DNA from: Geobacter sp.
GTDB lineage: Bacteria > Desulfobacterota > Desulfuromonadia > Geobacterales > DSM-12255
Direction: 5' to 3'
Assembly (NCBI GenBank): GCA_016223015.1
Contig: JACRPV010000116.1
Location: 1-33,787 of the forward strand
DNA: 33,787 bases
A program made the position numbers and the translations under genes. Each line of letters begins with the position of its first letter. Within the stretch, counting starts at the first letter, position 1. The notes under the pieces are model-generated. The model searched no databases. It worked only from the letters and a program-made list of their open reading frames with translations, and had not been told where the DNA came from. Shown in pieces: positions 7,563 through 15,985 of this stretch.

Positions 7563-7660
7563 TGTATTACAAAAGAGGCGACCTAATTGATGAGAGATTT
7601 GAAGTTAATGGAACCTGGGGAGGCCCTAGGGTCAGGGGAGGCCATAGGGTCACCCATTAA
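7563..7660 (+). pseudogene. Possible truncated 5' fragment of a kinase-like gene
   Basis: Short ORF with an RBS (gaggagaatcATG): MYYKRGDLIDERFEVNGTWGGP…, reminiscent of the N-terminus of Ser/Thr kinases (GDLI..RFEV…GGG). The frame degenerates into an 18-bp tandem duplication. Confidence 0.25.
7617..7652. repeat. Two tandem 18-bp copies, GGGGAGGCC(C/A)TAGGGTCA
   Basis: 7617-7634 GGGGAGGCCCTAGGGTCA and 7635-7652 GGGGAGGCCATAGGGTCA. Confidence 0.8.
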
Positions 7661-8241
7661 AAGGCTGTCCGTCAAGGGCAAAAACGTTCCCTCAGCAAGA
7701 AAGAATGATCTTTCAAGCCTTGATGCGCTCGGTCATCGCCATCAGTACCGTTGCCGATATTTCTCTCTGCTTCGATGTCAGCCTTTGCTGCACCAGTCAC
7801 CCATCAGGATCAAGGCTGTTTGAAGATTAACAGCCCTTCCGCTGTTAGCGGACCAGAAAACCTTCGGTACCAGGCCGTATCCACGTGGTTGTTTCAGGAC
7901 TCATGGTTGTTAACCAGCCCCTTGGTGGCTCACGGCGTGGGCAGCACAGACGTCGATAACCGGTATGTTTGCTGGGCGGAGCGGCTGCCAATCAGGCCTC
8001 GTGGTTCTGCCAACCCCGCTGCTGGTTCACCGCTCCGGCCAGTTCTTAGGTGAAGGTCTTTCCCGGCATAGGGGGACGCGGGTCAGGCCTGCAAACATGC
8101 AAAAATGACTCATAATGTGCTGATATCACTAACTATATGTTTTTGACCAGTATGGCTGGTTAGGCTTCGAAGTTGATAAGTTCAAGAGCCAGGTAGTCAC
8201 CTTAAAATCAAGAGGAGCAAATTTCTTTCATAGGAGAAATA

Positions 8242-8670
8242 ATGAGGGAACTAACTATTACCGTTTGTCTGCTGACAATCCTGTTTACAGCTACTTCCAG
8301 TCATTCAGCTTTAAAGACCACTGAGACCGACAGGATTGATGCTGCATATTCCGCCTGCTTAGATAAATCCGAAGGCGTAACGGCAAACATGAACAACTGT
8401 TCAGGTGATGCCATCAGCAAAATGGACAAACGTATGAATCAGGTTTACAAGGCGCTGATGGAAAAACTGACGAAACCAAAACAGGAGTTATTGAAAAACA
8501 CTCAACGGAATTGGCTGGCATGGCGCACCACCGAGCAGGATTTGTCATATGCTCTTGACCCGAATGAAGGGGGAACATTGCAGTCCGTATCTGCCGGTGG
8601 GTTTGCATACGAAATGCTTAAAAGACGAGTACAAGAGCTTGAACGCTATCTGAATGGATTAGAATTGTAG
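8242..8670 (+). CDS. Secreted DUF1311 / LprI-like (lysozyme-inhibitor-like) protein
   Basis: Signal peptide, then YSACLDKSEGVTANMNNCSGDAISKMDKRMNQVYKALMEKLTKPKQELLKNTQRNWLAWRT: typical C…M..C…WL.yRd pattern. RBS aggagaaataATG. Confidence 0.75.
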   Translation: MRELTITVCLLTILFTATSSHSALKTTETDRIDAAYSACLDKSEGVTANMNNCSGDAISKMDKRMNQVYKALMEKLTKPKQELLKNTQRNWLAWRTTEQDLSYALDPNEGGTLQSVSAGGFAYEMLKRRVQELERYLNGLEL

Positions 8671-8768
8671 AAAGTGAACGAAGATTCCCCGACTCCCAGG
8701 TATCGATATAGTCGATAAATTAGAAGCTGACACAATAACAAGTCAAACAAGAACGCATAAGGAAGTTT

Positions 8769-9176
8769 ATGAAACAGATGCGCTTAATCAGTTCACTATT
8801 TCTGATTATTGCTTTTTTTCTCCCTATCCCAGCCAATGCCAAGAACCTACTTGATGAAGAGCATGCTTTAGATGTTATGGTGTCACAAATTCAGAAAGAC
8901 AAATTATATGACAGTTGGACAAGCACGGATTGCCTGTCATTCATCACTGAGGAAAAAACAAAAATATATTTTGACTTTGCAATCCATGAAAAGCATGGTG
9001 GCGCATGTCCCGGTGATCCTGGTACCGCCCCGGTTGTGGATCGTTTCAGAGTTAATCGATCGACACATAAAATACAGTGGCTTGAGCCAGCAGAGGGTAA
9101 GTATTTGTCTTACGGTGCGGTGTTGAAAGTAAAGCGAGAAATGAAGGAATTATTGCATAGCCATCGCGTGGAATAA
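8769..9176 (+). CDS. Secreted hypothetical protein (135 aa)
   Basis: Signal peptide MKQMRLISSLFLIIAFFLPIPANA; RBS aaggaagtttATG. Confidence 0.6.
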   Translation: MKQMRLISSLFLIIAFFLPIPANAKNLLDEEHALDVMVSQIQKDKLYDSWTSTDCLSFITEEKTKIYFDFAIHEKHGGACPGDPGTAPVVDRFRVNRSTHKIQWLEPAEGKYLSYGAVLKVKREMKELLHSHRVE

Positions 9177-9232
9177 CTACCCACCATGTAACTGGTGATG
9201 AGACAACGAACCTGCGTGCCGAATCAACCGAA

Positions 9233-10597
9233 ATGCCCGCTCAGAATCATCGGCCGGATTCCATGCTGCACTTGCAGCGGACTATTGGGAACCGGGCAGT
9301 ACAACGGCTGCTCCGATCAGATACAGAAAGGCTCAAACCTGAAACCGCTCGTACGGCATCCGTACAACCCCGCTCTCCCTCAGTCAATAGCAGGTTCAAC
9401 ACTCCGCGCATCGCTCGACAAAGCAAAGCGCAGGAATTCCCCGGATTTTCGCAAGGCGCCTATGTGACATGCGGTGCAGCATCGCTGGTCAGCGCGCTCA
9501 TGATCTGGGATCGCGAGCGCAGAGACCCCAACTCGCCAAATACTTTGCTTGTCTCGGCGTGCAACACCCTGCTCGTCCATCTGGACAACAATCATCAGAC
9601 CTTGGTGAAAGGATGGGACACTATTTCCATCAAGGGTTCGACCGGCCACGGCCAGGAGATCTATGAAGAAACGTTCAATGGCATAACCACGGTGCGGGAC
9701 GCAGCCAAGGTGCCGAAGGCGCAGATTTCAGAGAGTCAATACCAGAACCTGGGACTCGCCCTCTACGTTTTGTACAAGAACAGCAGTACCGCTGGTCTGT
9801 CAATGCATCAGATGCAGCAGATTCAGGCAGCACTCGGCATCGGTGCAACCAGCACGGAAATGGGAGCCTCGTTCGACGATCTGATGAACAAATTGACAGG
9901 TCTCCAGCCAGGACAGATCGCGCAGGTGAACTGGTACTCGCGCGGCAAATTGCAGAAGAACGGGATGGCTCCCTTCACGCCGCACGCCTTCCTGGTCGGG
10001 CGCTTTCAGAGGGGTTCCTGGTTTCTGTCCGACCAGGGCTCAAAACCTGCCACTGAGATCGAAGCGCCGGATCTGACTGTCCTGAAGGCGGCCATTCGTG
10101 CGAATACCCAGGCCCACGACGGAGGTATTCATACCGGTGGGCTCCCAACCCAGGACATCGGCGGCATGCAGATTATACCCGTCAACCCCGGCACTGGCGT
10201 CATGATTCTCGGGCAGCGGAGCGGCATCGAGACGAAGGCGCGAAACGTCATCATGAAACCTGGGGATTTCATCGCCGAGGTGGATGCATCGGCTTGGCAT
10301 GGCGGCGACAGCATCATAGCCTGGGATTTTGTCGCACGCGCCTATTCGCTTGCAGATGCCAGGACAGAAATGAACGGAGCCGGCACCGGCTCGGGCGGAG
10401 TCATCGTCGAGAATCCCATCGGGCTGTTTCATGTATTCAAGACCAGCCTGGTGAGCGACACGAATGTGATGGAGAGCAAGATTGACGAGAGTGACTCGAA
10501 GGGTGGTAGAGTAACACCCAGTCACAGAAGATTTTACCATGCCTGGCTCCAGCTTCGGAGCAGCACGAAAACCGGGGCGTTTTTCCAGGTATATTGA
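9233..10597 (+). CDS. Candidate eCIS-type effector/toxin with a papain-like cysteine protease arrangement
   Basis: N-terminal LHLQRTIGNRAVQRLL matches the LQR(T)(I/L)GN(R/Q)AVxRLL motif common in DUF4157/eCIS-associated proteins. Putative catalytic residues in YVTCGAASLVSALM (C), FTPHAFLVGRF (H) and WFLSDQGS (D). Confidence 0.55.
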   Translation: MPAQNHRPDSMLHLQRTIGNRAVQRLLRSDTERLKPETARTASVQPRSPSVNSRFNTPRIARQSKAQEFPGFSQGAYVTCGAASLVSALMIWDRERRDPNSPNTLLVSACNTLLVHLDNNHQTLVKGWDTISIKGSTGHGQEIYEETFNGITTVRDAAKVPKAQISESQYQNLGLALYVLYKNSSTAGLSMHQMQQIQAALGIGATSTEMGASFDDLMNKLTGLQPGQIAQVNWYSRGKLQKNGMAPFTPHAFLVGRFQRGSWFLSDQGSKPATEIEAPDLTVLKAAIRANTQAHDGGIHTGGLPTQDIGGMQIIPVNPGTGVMILGQRSGIETKARNVIMKPGDFIAEVDASAWHGGDSIIAWDFVARAYSLADARTEMNGAGTGSGGVIVENPIGLFHVFKTSLVSDTNVMESKIDESDSKGGRVTPSHRRFYHAWLQLRSSTKTGAFFQVY

Positions 10598-10636
10598 TTG
10601 GTTGGTGGACCTTGCAACCCCAGCAGATGCCGTAAT

Positions 10637-10849
10637 TCAAACTTGGAGATGGTGACGAGGAAGGAAAAAGAAAGGATGTGGAAGGCGGGACAGGCAGCAT
10701 CGAAGCGAGTGGAGCGGGCGAGCTTGCCGCACCCATTCATCTTCGTTCCGACGGAATGACAGAATCTTTCCGGACTGAATCATTTCCTGCAGTTCCTCCG
10801 ACCTGACCAACCCCGACCTGAGATCGCTATACTTGACGAGAATCTTCAT
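10637..10849 (-). CDS. GSU3473-family-like small protein, C-terminus apparently aberrant
   Basis: MKILVKYSDLRSGLVRSEELQEMIQSGKILSFRRNEDEWVR resembles small Geobacter proteins (…VKY.dg..g.V....L.eLI.sGkI..F.Rs..WV.vg.dPiRg…), but the sequence after EWVR does not follow the family. Confidence 0.4.
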   Translation of the reverse strand: MKILVKYSDLRSGLVRSEELQEMIQSGKILSFRRNEDEWVRQARPLHSLRCCLSRLPHPFFFLPRHHLQV

Positions 10850-11076
10850 GACCCCACCCCCTTGTTCCCCTCTGTGACCACCAGTGATGGTCTACAGCGT
10901 AGCACATTTTTTTAGAATGAGCTAATCTTCTCTCCGGGAGTTGGTTCATGGCATCACGATAGGCTGGCAAGCCGGGGGCTGCAGAACCGGTTCCATCCCC
11001 CTCTGGTGTATCTCTACATTTATCTCCTCTTCAGAAACGGCCGCTATCCGGCCAGCGCTTTCCCCCAGGGAAGATG

Positions 11077-13752
11077 CTACTGCGCCATCCGTCTCAGGAC
11101 CTGCTCCAGCCTGCGCAACTCCTCGCCGTAACCGGCCCAGTTACCCTGGCGCTGGAGGGTCATGGCCTTCTCGTAGATGCTCATCGCCTCCTTGGCCAGC
11201 GATGCAGGCGATGCCTTTACGTCCGTCGTGGCTGACACGGCGGCAGCGACGGCAGTCCTTTTGCCCCCGAAGAGCCGCTGCAGGGCGAGTTCCAGGTTTT
11301 CCTCCATGACCACCTCATCCCCGAAGGCGACAATCACCCGCTTCAGCTCGGGCAGACCGGCCTTGTCGGCCGCAAGAAAGAGCGGCTGGACATAGAGCAG
11401 CGATTTTTCGATCGGGATCACCAGCAGGCTCCCCCGGATGACCTCGGAGCCACGCTGGCTCCAGAGCGTCAACTGCTGGGAGATGAAGGAATCCTGGTTG
11501 ATCCGCGCATCGATCTGCTTCGGCCCATAGATCAGCCGGTCCCGCGGGAAGGTATAGGCGCGGATCTTCCCGTAATTCGGCTCGTCGCTGCGCGCCGTGA
11601 GCCAGGCAGCAAGGTTGTCCCGCTTGGAAGGGGTAAAGGGGAGCAGCAGGATGTACTCTTCCTTCGTTTCCCCCGGCAGCTTCATGATGGTGTAATACGG
11701 CTCCATCGGCTTTTCGCCCAGGACGGGGATCTCCCAGAGGTTTTCCCGGTTGTAGAAGACCTTCGGGTCGGTCATGTGGTAGGTGGCGAACATGGCGGCC
11801 TGGACCTGCAGGAGCTGGTGGGGGTAGCGGACGTGCTTGTGCAGATCGGCCGGCATTGACGCAATCGGCTTGAAGAGCTTCGGGAATATCTGTGCGTGGA
11901 CCTTGAGCAGGACGTCATCCGGATCGCTGATGTAGAAGTCGATGGAGCCGTCATAGGCATCGACGACCGTCTTGACGGAGTTCCGCATGTAGTTGATCCC
12001 CCCCTTGAGCGGCTTCGAATAGGGGAGCCGGTTCGAGTAGGTGTAGGCATCGATGATCCATTTGAGCCTCCCCCCATCGTCCACCACCATGTAGGGATCG
12101 CCGTCGAAATGGAGGAAGGGGGCTATCGTCCTGACCCGCTCGCTGATGTTGCGGTTGTAGAGGATGCGGCTCTGCGCGGTGATGTCCGAGGAGAGCAGGA
12201 TCTTTTCCGTTCTGAACTTGGCAGCGAAGAGCGCCTTTTTCAGTATGGAATCGATCGCCACCCCCCCCTTGCCGGCATAGGTCGTGTTGATGTTGCCGGT
12301 TGCGGTGGGGTAGCTGAACTCCGGGACCTTGGTCTTGACGACCACGTAGTCGTTGGACAGTTCGCCGTAATAGATCTCCGGCCTGGTCACCTTGATGTCG
12401 GCCAGGCTGACCGCCGGGATATCCTTGACGAAAAACTCCGGCAGCCCTTCCTTGCTGATCCGGCTGACCGGACCGAAGGTGATGCCGTTGCCGTGGGTGA
12501 AGATCAGGCGCTCGTTGATCCAGTTCTTGCTGGGGAGATCGGCGTAGGAGAGCTCGCGCGGTGACAGCATCACCTGGGTGTACTGGCCGTTGACCATGTA
12601 GCGGTCGTTATCCACGTCGAAGAACTTGTAATAGGTCCTGATCTGCTGCAGTTGGCTGTAGGTCTTGAGCAGCGGGGCATGATCCCAGAGCCGGATGTTT
12701 TTGATGGTGGCATCATTGTTGGCGATATCGGCAGCGGTAAGCCTCGTATCCACATCGAAGGGGACGGTTTCGATCCTGTCCAGATCGTAGCCGAAACGGG
12801 TGGATCGGATATTATGCTCGATGTAGGGGGTTTCCAGGGCCAACTCGTTGGGAGCGACCTTGAATTTCTGGAGTACCGCCGGATAGACCCGGATGCCGAT
12901 GACGTACAGGGCAACCACGATGATTGGCGGCAGCAGAGCCAGGCGCCAGGCGCCTTTCCAGATACCGAACGCCAGCACGGCCCCTGCCACGGGGGTCAGG
13001 AATGTGAGGGCCCGGTAGGTCAGCAGCCGGGAGTTGACATCGACGTAGCCTGCACCGTAAAAGGCACCGTTGTGGGCAAACAGCAGCCTAAAGCCGTCCA
13101 GATAGAAGCCGGCAGCGACCACGCACGAAAAGATCCCAACCAGAACCGCCAGATGTCGGCGAACCTGGGCGTCGACTGCCGTGCCCCGCTCCGACAGGGT
13201 GATGCCCCCCCTTGTATAATAAACCGTCGCGGTAATCAGCGCCGTTGCCAGCAGCGTGAAGTTTGCAAAGGCCTTGAGCATTTCCAGAAACGGCAGGCTG
13301 AACAGGTAGAAACCGATGTCTTTGCCGATAACCGGATCGACCGTTCCGACCGCCAGCTTATTCGTGAACAGCAGCAGATCTTCCCATTGCGCTGCCCCCC
13401 AGTTGCCAGCGAAAAGCGCCAGCACTATGCTGAGGAGCATGGCAACAGGTTTGACGAAGCGGACCAGGTCTTCCCTGTTGACGCGGATGTTGCCGCCTCC
13501 CACCATGAAAATGCCGGTCAGGGGGAACCGTGCCTTGAACGCATGGTGGAGGTTTATCTGCACGCAGAGAAACAACAGCCCACCGAAGAGCAGCCCGGAG
13601 ACTGTCTTGGCTGTGAGTGTCGTTGTGAAGACCGACGAATATCCGGTCTCGACAAAGAAGAGCCAGTCGGAATAGGCATTCAGGAGGTACGACAAAAACG
13701 GGAAAACCACTGCCAGGAGGATCAGGATGGAAATGAATTTTTTATTGGGCAT
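11077..13752 (-). CDS. UPF0182 family membrane protein (891 aa)
   Basis: Multiple N-terminal TM segments and a long conserved region: NELALETPYIEHNIRSTRFGYDLD, NDATIKNIRLWDHAPLLKTYSQLQQIRTYYKF, ILYNRNISERVRTIAPFLHFDGDPYMVV. Confidence 0.9.
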   Translation of the reverse strand: MPNKKFISILILLAVVFPFLSYLLNAYSDWLFFVETGYSSVFTTTLTAKTVSGLLFGGLLFLCVQINLHHAFKARFPLTGIFMVGGGNIRVNREDLVRFVKPVAMLLSIVLALFAGNWGAAQWEDLLLFTNKLAVGTVDPVIGKDIGFYLFSLPFLEMLKAFANFTLLATALITATVYYTRGGITLSERGTAVDAQVRRHLAVLVGIFSCVVAAGFYLDGFRLLFAHNGAFYGAGYVDVNSRLLTYRALTFLTPVAGAVLAFGIWKGAWRLALLPPIIVVALYVIGIRVYPAVLQKFKVAPNELALETPYIEHNIRSTRFGYDLDRIETVPFDVDTRLTAADIANNDATIKNIRLWDHAPLLKTYSQLQQIRTYYKFFDVDNDRYMVNGQYTQVMLSPRELSYADLPSKNWINERLIFTHGNGITFGPVSRISKEGLPEFFVKDIPAVSLADIKVTRPEIYYGELSNDYVVVKTKVPEFSYPTATGNINTTYAGKGGVAIDSILKKALFAAKFRTEKILLSSDITAQSRILYNRNISERVRTIAPFLHFDGDPYMVVDDGGRLKWIIDAYTYSNRLPYSKPLKGGINYMRNSVKTVVDAYDGSIDFYISDPDDVLLKVHAQIFPKLFKPIASMPADLHKHVRYPHQLLQVQAAMFATYHMTDPKVFYNRENLWEIPVLGEKPMEPYYTIMKLPGETKEEYILLLPFTPSKRDNLAAWLTARSDEPNYGKIRAYTFPRDRLIYGPKQIDARINQDSFISQQLTLWSQRGSEVIRGSLLVIPIEKSLLYVQPLFLAADKAGLPELKRVIVAFGDEVVMEENLELALQRLFGGKRTAVAAAVSATTDVKASPASLAKEAMSIYEKAMTLQRQGNWAGYGEELRRLEQVLRRMAQ

Positions 13753-13767
13753 CGTGGCCTCCCCTAG

Positions 13768-13930
13768 CAGGTTGTTGAAAACGAAGTTTCAGCGCAGCTA
13801 AAAACAGCCATCTCGCCGCCGTCCTCGAAAAGCCGCCTTGTGCGGCATAGCGCTGTTTATGCCCTGTGGGTACTACGCCTCCGCAGGGCTTTCTGCGGGT
13901 GCGACGATCTGACTGTTTTTGAACAACCTG
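13768..13930 (+). repeat. Dispersed palindromic element, copy 1 (163 bp)
   Basis: Starts CAGGTTGTTGAAAA, ends TTTTTGAACAACCTG. Internal AACAGCCATCT.GCCGCCGTCCTCGAAAAGCCGCCTTGTGCGGC…CCTCCGC.GGGCTTTCTGCGGGTGCGAC.ATCTGACTG is shared with 27853-27975 in inverse orientation. Confidence 0.85.
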
Positions 13931-13993
13931 AGTTTTTCAACATGCTGGAAAGGTGCCCTGGAACGGGCACCCGTGAGCATTCCTGGAAGTGTT

Positions 13994-14404
13994 TCAGCCT
14001 ATTCTAGGTCTTACGACCCGGTAGATGAGATAGCCGACGCCACCCAAGAGGGCGATGTCAAACAGGCCTATGCCGCCACCGCCTCCCATGCCGCCTGTCC
14101 CGGCTCCGGCAGTGCCGCCGAACAGCATGCTCCCCAGCATGCCTCCCATGATCCCGCCTGCCATGCTTCTCATGAATCCGCCACCCGCCTGCTGCTGGAA
14201 TGGACCGGCTGAAGGCGAGAACTGCTGGCGCGTCTGGCTCGGCTGGGAGTACGTGCCGGCCGGTTTGGAGTAGCTGCGCGAGCCGCGGCTTCCGAAAGAA
14301 CGGCTCCCGCCGATCCTGGCTTCAGCAGTGAGCTCCAGCACGGTGATGCTCAGGAACAGGACGGCTGCAAGCACGGCACATACGTTGATGACATGTCTTT
14401 TCAT
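13994..14404 (-). CDS. Small Gly-rich Tim44-like membrane protein
   Basis: Start at MKRHVINVCAVLAAVLFLS after AAGGAGCCAACAGA; MRSMAGGIMGGMLGSMLFGG… and a C-terminal TM resemble the N-terminal part of Tim44-domain bacterial proteins. Confidence 0.65.
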   Translation of the reverse strand: MKRHVINVCAVLAAVLFLSITVLELTAEARIGGSRSFGSRGSRSYSKPAGTYSQPSQTRQQFSPSAGPFQQQAGGGFMRSMAGGIMGGMLGSMLFGGTAGAGTGGMGGGGGIGLFDIALLGGVGYLIYRVVRPRIG

Positions 14405-14437
14405 TCTGTTGGCTCCTTGGTTTCCTGCGTGTGCGAG

Positions 14438-14578
14438 GGTAAAAAAAAGACCTTTACCCTCGGCATGTTGCCTGGATAAAGGTCTTGTTGGCAAGTTCAT
14501 GCCCCGGTCCCGGGTCTTTCGACCGTCTTGACGGAAACCGGGTCGGCTATTTCTCCAGCCGATAACTACTCCCCTTTA
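14438..14578 (-). ncRNA. Likely yybP-ykoY (manganese) riboswitch upstream of the Tim44-like gene
   Basis: Minus strand: AAAGGGGAGTAGTTATCGGCTGGAGAAATAGCCGACCCGGTTTCCGTCAAGACGGTCGAAAGACCCGGGACCGGGGCATGAACTTGCCAACAAGACCTTTATCC…GGGTAAAGGTCTTTTTTTT. The GGGGAGTAG start, the CGTCAAGACG element and the CAACAAGACCTTT expression-platform stem are as in this class. Confidence 0.6.
14439..14486 (-). terminator. Intrinsic terminator / expression platform of the riboswitch
   Basis: Minus strand AAGACCTTTATCC…GGGTAAAGGTCTT followed by T8. Confidence 0.8.
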
Positions 14579-14748
14579 TTGCGAAATTCAAGATAGTCTT
14601 CCCCTATGCTCCTGTCAAGCTGTTTTCTCTCTGATCCTTGCGTGGATATTCAGCTCTCAGGATAGCGGCCGCTGGTTCTTCGAGGTTTTCCCGAATGCCG
14701 CATGCGAGTTCCCCGGCAGCAACTGGCTGTGATCGGGCAGAAACGGTA

Positions 14749-14781
14749 AAGGGCTCGCGTCAACAAATAACGCGAGCCCTT
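14749..14781 (-). terminator. Intrinsic terminator-like hairpin next to the distal att copy
   Basis: AAGGGCTCGCGT-caacaaata-ACGCGAGCCCTT, a perfect 12-bp stem. Confidence 0.6.
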
Positions 14782-14789
14782 GTATATCC

Positions 14790-14805
14790 TGGTGCGGAGG
14801 TCGGA
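14790..14805 (-). repeat. Distal att copy: fragment of the tRNA-Leu 3' end
   Basis: TGGTGCGGAGGTCGGA versus the tRNA-Leu 3' end TGGTGCCGGAGGTCGGA (18716-18732); one base shorter. Confidence 0.6.
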
Positions 14806-15001
14806 AACAAATTCACAAGCTATATTACTGTATTTGCTATTATTTCTAACTCTCTGAATTTACACATACCCCCAAATTTACCCCCATTCCCCGCTGTTGC
14901 AGTCTATTTCTACCCCGTAAAAAGTGACCTATTTTGGTAGAAAATGACACACCCCTTGCTGTACCGTTGGATTAAATAAAATCCAAATCGGAGGTGTCAA
15001 A

Positions 15002-15193
15002 ATGACTGCAAAACTGCCAGAAGCGGGATTTATCAGGTTGCCCCAAGTTCTCGAAGTGTTCCCGGTGTCCCGGTCTAACTGGTGGGCAGGGGTGAAAAGC
15101 GGCAGATACCCTGCTGGGGTGAAGTTGAGCGAACGTGTGACCGCATGGCGGGTCGAGGACGTAAAAAACTTGATTGAGCAGCTTGCAGCATAG
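15002..15193 (+). CDS. AlpA-family / excisionase-like regulator
   Basis: 63 aa: EAGFIRLPQVLEVFPVSRSNWWAGVKSGRYPAGVKLSERVTAWRVEDVKNLIEQL. RBS ggaggtgtcaaaATG. Confidence 0.8.
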   Translation: MTAKLPEAGFIRLPQVLEVFPVSRSNWWAGVKSGRYPAGVKLSERVTAWRVEDVKNLIEQLAA

Positions 15194-15214
15194 GCCTTTG
15201 AAAGCGAGGGAACC

Positions 15215-15673
15215 ATGGCACTCCCGTATTTTCCGCTCTATCCAAAGGACCTTTTAACGGATGATCGGACCGCAGAACTTACGACTGAGGAATTAGGTTT
15301 GTGGCTGATTGTACTTTGCCGTATGTGGATCGCCGAAAATGAGCTTGCGGATGATGATGACCGGCTATGCCGCGTACTCCGGATTGATCTCGAAACCTGG
15401 CAGAGTCTAAAGCAGCGTCTTCTGGCAAATGGTCTGCTGCGAGTTGATGACGGGCACCTGCTGAACAACCGGCTTACTTACGAGTTCATGAGGATTTGCA
15501 GCAAATCCGAGCAATCGAAACGCGCAGCTTTCATCAAGGCCGAAAAAGCAGCTTTAATCAAGGCTCAAAAATCGCAACTTGCTGTCGTTGCTCCGTTATC
15601 TGGTCGTGAGTCGCTAGAGGAACAAGTTGAACAAATGAAGGCAAAAGACATGTTGAAACGTGCGAACGCATAG
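15215..15673 (+). CDS. DUF1376-like phage/satellite protein
   Basis: ALPYFPLYPKDLLTDDRTAELTTEELGLWLIVLCRMWIAENELADDDDRLCRVL: typical DUF1376 N-terminus (replication-associated in phages). Confidence 0.65.
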   Translation: MALPYFPLYPKDLLTDDRTAELTTEELGLWLIVLCRMWIAENELADDDDRLCRVLRIDLETWQSLKQRLLANGLLRVDDGHLLNNRLTYEFMRICSKSEQSKRAAFIKAEKAALIKAQKSQLAVVAPLSGRESLEEQVEQMKAKDMLKRANA

Positions 15674-15701
15674 CGAACGTTGTGCGAACGCATAACGAAC
15701 G
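15660..15701. repeat. Two tandem 20-bp repeats, GTGCGAACGCATA(G/A)CGAACG, spaced by TT (iteron-like)
   Basis: 15660-15679 and 15682-15701; one mismatch between copies. Confidence 0.8.
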
Positions 15702-15727
15702 CACTGCGGACGGTGTGCCATAAGATT

Positions 15728-15757
15728 AGATTAGATCAGAAGAGATTAGATCAGAAG
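15728..15757. repeat. Two tandem 15-bp purine-rich repeats, AGATTAGATCAGAAG
   Basis: 15728-15742 and 15743-15757, within a long purine-only tract. Confidence 0.75.
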
Positions 15758-15841
15758 AGAAAAGAGCAGAGGAGATGAAGGAAGAAGAGATTGCAAAGAG
15801 GAGAAACCATCAAGAACCAAAAACGCTATTAAGGGAAAACC

Positions 15842-15985
15842 ATGACCTACAAACTTGAAATTTTCGGAGATGACCTGATTATCACCGGTCCCGGCCTTGA
15901 CGAACAGCTCGTCAGGCAGATCGAGGCGACACTTGATCCCGACACCCGGTCGCGAGTGATCGGCTGGAAACGAACGGCGCAATGA
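15842..15985 (+). CDS. Small hypothetical protein (47 aa)
   Basis: MTYKLEIFGDDLIITGPGLDEQLVRQIEATLDPDTRSRVIGWKRTAQ; too short for the ORF track. The next ORF starts in a 4-bp ATGA overlap. Confidence 0.55.
   Translation: MTYKLEIFGDDLIITGPGLDEQLVRQIEATLDPDTRSRVIGWKRTAQ

Noticed and set aside
12652-13767. 371-aa plus-strand ORF
   Set aside because: Complete antisense overlap with the confidently identified UPF0182 gene.
15660-15701. Considered as a CRISPR-like repeat pair or attC (contains GCATAAC)
   Set aside because: Only two near-contiguous 20-bp copies separated by 2 bp, with no spacers and no palindromic attC arms; iteron-like is the better description.
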